This document shows, one piece after another, positions 40,226 through 43,586 of a DNA stretch of 43,586 nucleotides. Source of the stretch: CAZDSS01 sp964508185 (GTDB lineage: Bacteria > Pseudomonadota > Alphaproteobacteria > Sphingomonadales > Govanellaceae); the NCBI GenBank assembly GCA_964508185.1, contig CAZDSS010000011.1, positions 1 to 43,586 on the forward strand, written 5' to 3'. The notes beneath the pieces were generated by a model. It saw only the letters and a list, made by a program, of their open reading frames with translations. It was not told the DNA's origin and made no database searches. Position 1 is the first letter of the stretch; each line of letters starts with the position of its first letter. The position numbers and the translations under genes are program-made.

Positions 40226-41341
40226 TCAGGATTGGGCCGGTTGCGGCGCGTTGATCCGTCGTTTGAGACTCTGCACGATGCGCTGGGCGGCGCGGCCGTC
40301 CCAGCCTTCGGGGCGGCGGCCCTTGTCCCACTGGCCGCTGACCGCCTTCTGCACATGATCGCGAAGATTTTGCGGCGTGACCAGACGGTTGGTGCCTTCG
40401 GTCACCGTCACCGGCCGCTCCGTGTTCTCCCGCAGGGTGAGGCAGGGAATGCCGAGATAGGTGGTCTCCTCCTGCACGCCACCCGAATCCGTGATGACGA
40501 GCTTCGCATCCTTCACGAGGCTCATGAAGCGCACATAGTTCAGGGGCTCGCCAAGGATGATGGGGGCGTCGGCCAGTTCCTGCATCAGCCCGAATTCCTC
40601 GAGCCGCTTGCGCGTCCGCGGATGGACGGCGAAGAAGAGGGGAACAAGCGCCGCCGCCGCCTTGAGCTCGCCCACCAGCAGGCGGAGCATGGCGGGATCA
40701 TCCACGTTCGACGGCCGGTGCAGGGTGAGGACGCCGTAGTTGCCGGGGGTGAGGCCGAATGCCTCCGGCGCCCCCTCCGCCTCGATGCGGTCGCGGAGCA
40801 GTTCGTATGAATCCATCATGATGTTGCCGACGCGCTCGATCCGCGACGGCGCAACACCTTCCCGGCGCAGGTTCTCGTCGGCGTCCGGCGACGGCGTCCA
40901 CAGGAGATCGGCGATGGCGTCGGTCACCAGGCGGTTGATTTCTTCCGGCATGCGGCGGTCGCCGCTTCTGAGCCCCGCCTCCAGATGGGCCACGGGGATA
41001 TGGAGCTTCGCCCCCACCATGGCGCAGGCGGCGGTGGAATTGACGTCGCCCACCACCACGATCCAGTCCGGCCGGTCGGCGAGGCATACCTTCTCGTAGG
41101 CGATCATCACGCCGCCCGTCTGCTCCGCATGGCTGCCGCTGCCCACGCCCAGATGATGGTCGGGCGCGGGAAGCTGCAGGTCACGGAAGAAGGCGTCCGA
41201 CATGTTGGCGTCGTAATGCTGGCCCGTATGGACGAGCTTCACGTCGCACCACGGCTCCGCCTTCAGCGCGTGATAGAGGGGCGCCACCTTCATGAAATTG
41301 GGACGGGCGGCGGCGATCAGATGGACGACGGTTTTCGGCAT
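40226..41341 (-). CDS. wecB: UDP-N-acetylglucosamine 2-epimerase (second copy)
   Basis: A 371-residue non-hydrolysing epimerase making UDP-ManNAc, of the ARPNFMKVAPL subgroup, different from the copy at 4534-5691. Conserved blocks: HTGQHYD, VVGDVNSTAAC, HLEAGLRSGDRRMPEEINR, TLHRPSNVD, ITDSGGVQEETTYLGIPC and LRENTERPVT. ATG 41341 gives the family N-terminus but lacks a clear ribosome site; ATG 41392, one base after the stop of the upstream gene, would add 17 residues and be translationally coupled. It sits between the O-ligase and pyruvyl transferase genes, implying a ManNAc-type or derived sugar in the main polysaccharide. Confidence 0.92.
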   Translation of the reverse strand: MPKTVVHLIAAARPNFMKVAPLYHALKAEPWCDVKLVHTGQHYDANMSDAFFRDLQLPAPDHHLGVGSGSHAEQTGGVMIAYEKVCLADRPDWIVVVGDVNSTAACAMVGAKLHIPVAHLEAGLRSGDRRMPEEINRLVTDAIADLLWTPSPDADENLRREGVAPSRIERVGNIMMDSYELLRDRIEAEGAPEAFGLTPGNYGVLTLHRPSNVDDPAMLRLLVGELKAAAALVPLFFAVHPRTRKRLEEFGLMQELADAPIILGEPLNYVRFMSLVKDAKLVITDSGGVQEETTYLGIPCLTLRENTERPVTVTEGTNRLVTPQNLRDHVQKAVSGQWDKGRRPEGWDGRAAQRIVQSLKRRINAPQPAQS

Positions 41342-41393
41342 GGGACTCGTGTTGTCGGAAGGGCTTGCGCCGGATGAGAAGGTTTCGCGCATC

Positions 41394-42719
41394 TTAGCCA
41401 CCCCCACCCCGAGGGGCAATCGCCGGTTTGAACGGGCCCGTGCGGACCGGGACCGCCGGCGCGGGCTCCGCCCCCTTGGCCGCAAGCTCCCGGTCCACGA
41501 GGACGCGGATCAGCACCGCCATCACCACCATGTGATAGTAGAGGTCGAAGGTCGCCACATTGAGGAAGGTGCCCGCGGTCGCGAAGCCCACGAGCCCCAC
41601 CTGCAGCATGGCCGCGAAGTCCCGCGCCCATCGAAGATCCGGATGGTCGCGGCAGCGCTGGATGATGGCGCTGCAGGTGAAATAGGTGGTGATGCCCAAA
41701 AGCAGGAACAGCAGCAGCCCCACATAGCCATGCTCGCCCAGCACCTCGAACCAGATGGAATGGGCGGCGCGGCCCTTCACGCCTTCGGGGAGGTAAGCGG
41801 CGCGATAGCCCTCGTGATAGAAGATGTCGTAGCCGCCGCCGAGGATCGGCGCGTCGTTGGCGACGTCGATGGCGAACTTCCACATGTCGAGGCGGCCGGT
41901 GGCCGAGGCGTCGTTCTCGTAATCCGCAATGGTCGCCATGCGGTCATGCCAGGACTGGGGCATGAACCAGTAGCCGATGCCGACCACCACCACGACCACG
42001 CCGAGGCCGAACAGGATGCGCTTCGACTTCCAGACCAGGAACAGCACCATGGCGGTGATCCCCACAAGGGCGCCGCGGGAATGGGTGCCGAAGATGGAGA
42101 AGAAGCCGAAGAACAGCATCGACCCCATGAACCAGCGGATGTACCTGTTGTCCGAATGGAGCTGCAGATAGCGCACCAGCGGCAGGATCATGCACATGGC
42201 GAGCGCGAAATGGTTGTTGTCCGCGAAGAAGGTGGCGGGCGGCCCCCAGACGCGGTGCGCCCCGGCGCTGATGATGGTGAAAAGCCCGCCCTTCATGGCG
42301 AAATAGCCCATGGACAGCACGATGACCCACAGGAGGGCATGAAGCCGTCCCTTGGACTGCATGAACATCACCGTCAGGATGGTGAACAGGAAGGTCTTCG
42401 CCACGCGCTCCCACTTGACCCAGGCCATCTCGGGGTAGGCGGCGACGATGGTGGTGAGCGTCGTCCAGAAGAAATAAATGAACAGCAGCCAGATCAGCGG
42501 GTGGTTCGGCAGCTTCTTGGGCTCCTTCGACATGAAGGCGGACACCAGCGTCGCCGCCGCCACGAACACCAGGAAGCTGAAATTGTAGGCGAAGCCCCAG
42601 GTCAGCCGGTGCGGGTTCATGTAGGACACCCACGACCAGATCAGGATGCCCACATGCGGCTTGAAGAAAATGGCCGGTATGGTCGAGAAGATCAGAAGAA
42701 AGACGAGATAGCTGCGCAT
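41394..42719 (-). CDS. Putative O-glycosylation ligase / polymerase, exosortase A-associated
   Basis: A 441-residue inner-membrane protein with ~11-12 TM helices of the O-antigen ligase superfamily, matching the exosortase A-associated type (TIGR03097). The N-terminus (LVFLLIFSTIPAIFFKPHVG, LIWSWVSYMNPHRLTWGFAY) is characteristic. The large periplasmic loop (GGYDIFYHEGYRA...AHSIWFEVLGEHGYVGLLLF) holds the conserved residues of Wzy/ligase enzymes. It would polymerise repeats or transfer them to an acceptor, possibly PEP-CTERM proteins. First gene of the minus-strand operon; a weak TGGCAA-N17-TATAAC promoter lies ~115 bp upstream. Confidence 0.93.
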   Translation of the reverse strand: MRSYLVFLLIFSTIPAIFFKPHVGILIWSWVSYMNPHRLTWGFAYNFSFLVFVAAATLVSAFMSKEPKKLPNHPLIWLLFIYFFWTTLTTIVAAYPEMAWVKWERVAKTFLFTILTVMFMQSKGRLHALLWVIVLSMGYFAMKGGLFTIISAGAHRVWGPPATFFADNNHFALAMCMILPLVRYLQLHSDNRYIRWFMGSMLFFGFFSIFGTHSRGALVGITAMVLFLVWKSKRILFGLGVVVVVVGIGYWFMPQSWHDRMATIADYENDASATGRLDMWKFAIDVANDAPILGGGYDIFYHEGYRAAYLPEGVKGRAAHSIWFEVLGEHGYVGLLLFLLLGITTYFTCSAIIQRCRDHPDLRWARDFAAMLQVGLVGFATAGTFLNVATFDLYYHMVVMAVLIRVLVDRELAAKGAEPAPAVPVRTGPFKPAIAPRGGGG

Positions 42720-42908
42720 CCGGCACTATGTTCCTGCAAGGGGCTCTTTGAAGGATCTACCGTCTGCCGTTTAACATTTGGTTCATGCACCGGCTTCCGC
42801 CTGTTCGGCCTAGATATTTCGGCAGGTCTTCGTTATACCCGTGACGTCGGCGGCTTGCCACGCTAAAGTCTCTGCCGGCGCTGATTTTGTTCCGGCCGGA
42901 CCCATTCG

Positions 42909-43103
42909 ATGATCGATTCCATCGCCTTTGTCATCTTTGTCGGCATGATCTTTTACGTGATCTACAAGTCCGTTGTGGATGACGATCTCATGCCCAGGAA
43001 GGACCGCCGCTTCCGTCCGGCGCCGCCCGCCCATGGGGCGCGGAAGGGCGGGAAGGACGACGGCGCGGGCGACGGCCGGACGGGCGACGGTCCCGCCGCA
43101 TGA
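42909..43103 (+). CDS. Small single-pass membrane protein of unknown function
   Basis: A 64-residue protein: one N-terminal TM helix (IAFVIFVGMIFYVIYKSVV), then a basic, Gly/Ala/Asp-rich tail. No family recognised. Its stop overlaps the start of the deacetylase gene by 4 bp (ATGA), which supports it being real and translationally coupled. No strong ribosome site. The 189-bp gap upstream is shared with the divergent O-ligase gene and contains only weak promoter-like sequences. Confidence 0.6.
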   Translation: MIDSIAFVIFVGMIFYVIYKSVVDDDLMPRKDRRFRPAPPAHGARKGGKDDGAGDGRTGDGPAA

Positions 43104-43586
43104 CGCCCATTCGTCCGCAACGGGTCGCGCGCATTCCCCGCGACCAGCAGCCCCTGCTTCTCGTGGTCATCGACACCGAGGAGGAGTTCGACTGGGGCGC
43201 CCCCCACGACCGCAACAGCCGCTCCGTCGACTGCATCGGCGAGCAGCATCACGCGCAGGCGGTATTCGCCCGCCACCAGATCGTGCCGACCTATGTGGTG
43301 GACCATCCGGTGGCGACCACGCCCGCATCCGCCGCCATCTTCCGCCGGTGGGTGGAGGACGGCAGCTGCATCGTCGGCGCCCATCTCCACCCCTGGGTCA
43401 ATCCCCCGGACCGGGAGGAGGTCAATGCCCGCAATTCCTATCCCGGCAATCTTCCCATGGATCTGGAGCGGGAAAAGCTTGCGGTCCTCACGGAGGCGAT
43501 CGCCGGGAACATCGGGCGGCGGCCCGACATTTACAAGGCGGGGCGCTACGGCCTCGGCCCCAACAGCGCGCGGGTGCTTCTGGACC
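43100..43586 (+). CDS. WalW-like polysaccharide deacetylase family protein, truncated at window edge
   Basis: The first ~162 codons of a protein resembling WalW-type members of the polysaccharide deacetylase (NodB-like) superfamily. LLLVVIDTEEEFDWGAP contains the catalytic/metal Asp-type start; FARHQIVPTYVVDHPV, VGAHLHPWVNPP (metal-binding His pair) and NARNSYPGNLP follow, then IYKAGRYGLGP. It would remove acetyl groups from an exported polysaccharide, or act on a cytoplasmic precursor since no signal peptide is visible. Runs off the right edge. Confidence 0.87.
   Translation, partial: MTPIRPQRVARIPRDQQPLLLVVIDTEEEFDWGAPHDRNSRSVDCIGEQHHAQAVFARHQIVPTYVVDHPVATTPASAAIFRRWVEDGSCIVGAHLHPWVNPPDREEVNARNSYPGNLPMDLEREKLAVLTEAIAGNIGRRPDIYKAGRYGLGPNSARVLLD

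Overview
The window is a dense, GC-rich (about two thirds G+C) stretch from a Gram-negative bacterium, most likely an alphaproteobacterium; the order cannot be fixed from sequence alone. The outer-membrane and lipoprotein features, the sigma-54 promoters and the overall gene content all fit. Its theme is extracellular polysaccharide made by an exosortase A (XrtA)/PEP-CTERM-type system. The exosortase itself and the Wzz/Wzc export proteins are not inside the window.

Layout. 1-5691: the 3' part of pepN, then (minus strand) a wecB-type UDP-GlcNAc 2-epimerase overlapping by 4 bp a 960-codon gene that fuses an NfrB-like glycosyltransferase, a c-di-GMP-binding MshEN domain, a signal-peptide-like segment, TPR repeats and an NfrA-like C-terminal domain. 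This looks like a compact two-gene version of the E. coli NfrAB/WecB c-di-GMP-dependent polysaccharide pathway and is the most interesting item here. 5892-9668: a glycine-rich PEP-CTERM-like surface protein with its own sigma-54 promoter, and manC (GDP-mannose supply). 9850-12477: cobA, a divergent cobT-like gene and a uracil-DNA glycosylase family gene. 12468-13391: an unrecognised secreted, tail-anchored protein. 13679-19163: an exosortase-associated acyltransferase, a PrsT-type TPR lipoprotein and an FAD-linked oxidase.

19375-28780 is the regulatory heart: a classical PEP-CTERM protein gene transcribed divergently from the XrtA-type sugar transferase (priming enzyme), followed by prsK, prsR and a second prsT. 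The 530-bp divergent intergenic region carries one sigma-54 promoter facing each way and two copies of a shared TGTAAA-N6-CGACA motif, a good candidate for the PrsR enhancer site. 28865-30523 is a four-TM coiled-coil protein resembling the ZorA/MotA family. 30711-34274 holds three glycosyltransferases, one of the exosortase A-associated Daro_2409 type.

34370-35185: a tRNA-Val(UAC) with an odd extra base in its T-stem, and a secreted C-type-lectin-like protein. 35186-35533 is non-coding with degenerate short repeats. 35534-37910: a family 2 glycosyltransferase and a flippase, convergent with a minus-strand operon (42719 down to 37911) of exosortase A-type O-ligase/polymerase, second wecB, polysaccharide pyruvyl transferase and sugar-transfer-associated ATP-grasp protein. 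The right edge holds a small membrane protein overlapping a WalW-like polysaccharide deacetylase that runs off the window.

Together the genes give a plausible pathway: nucleotide sugars (ManC, two WecB), priming (sugar transferase), chain building (several glycosyltransferases), decoration (pyruvyl transferase, acyltransferase, deacetylase, ATP-grasp), flipping and polymerisation, and sigma-54/PrsKR control that couples polysaccharide synthesis to PEP-CTERM surface proteins. The NfrBA/WecB module would be a second, c-di-GMP-controlled polysaccharide.
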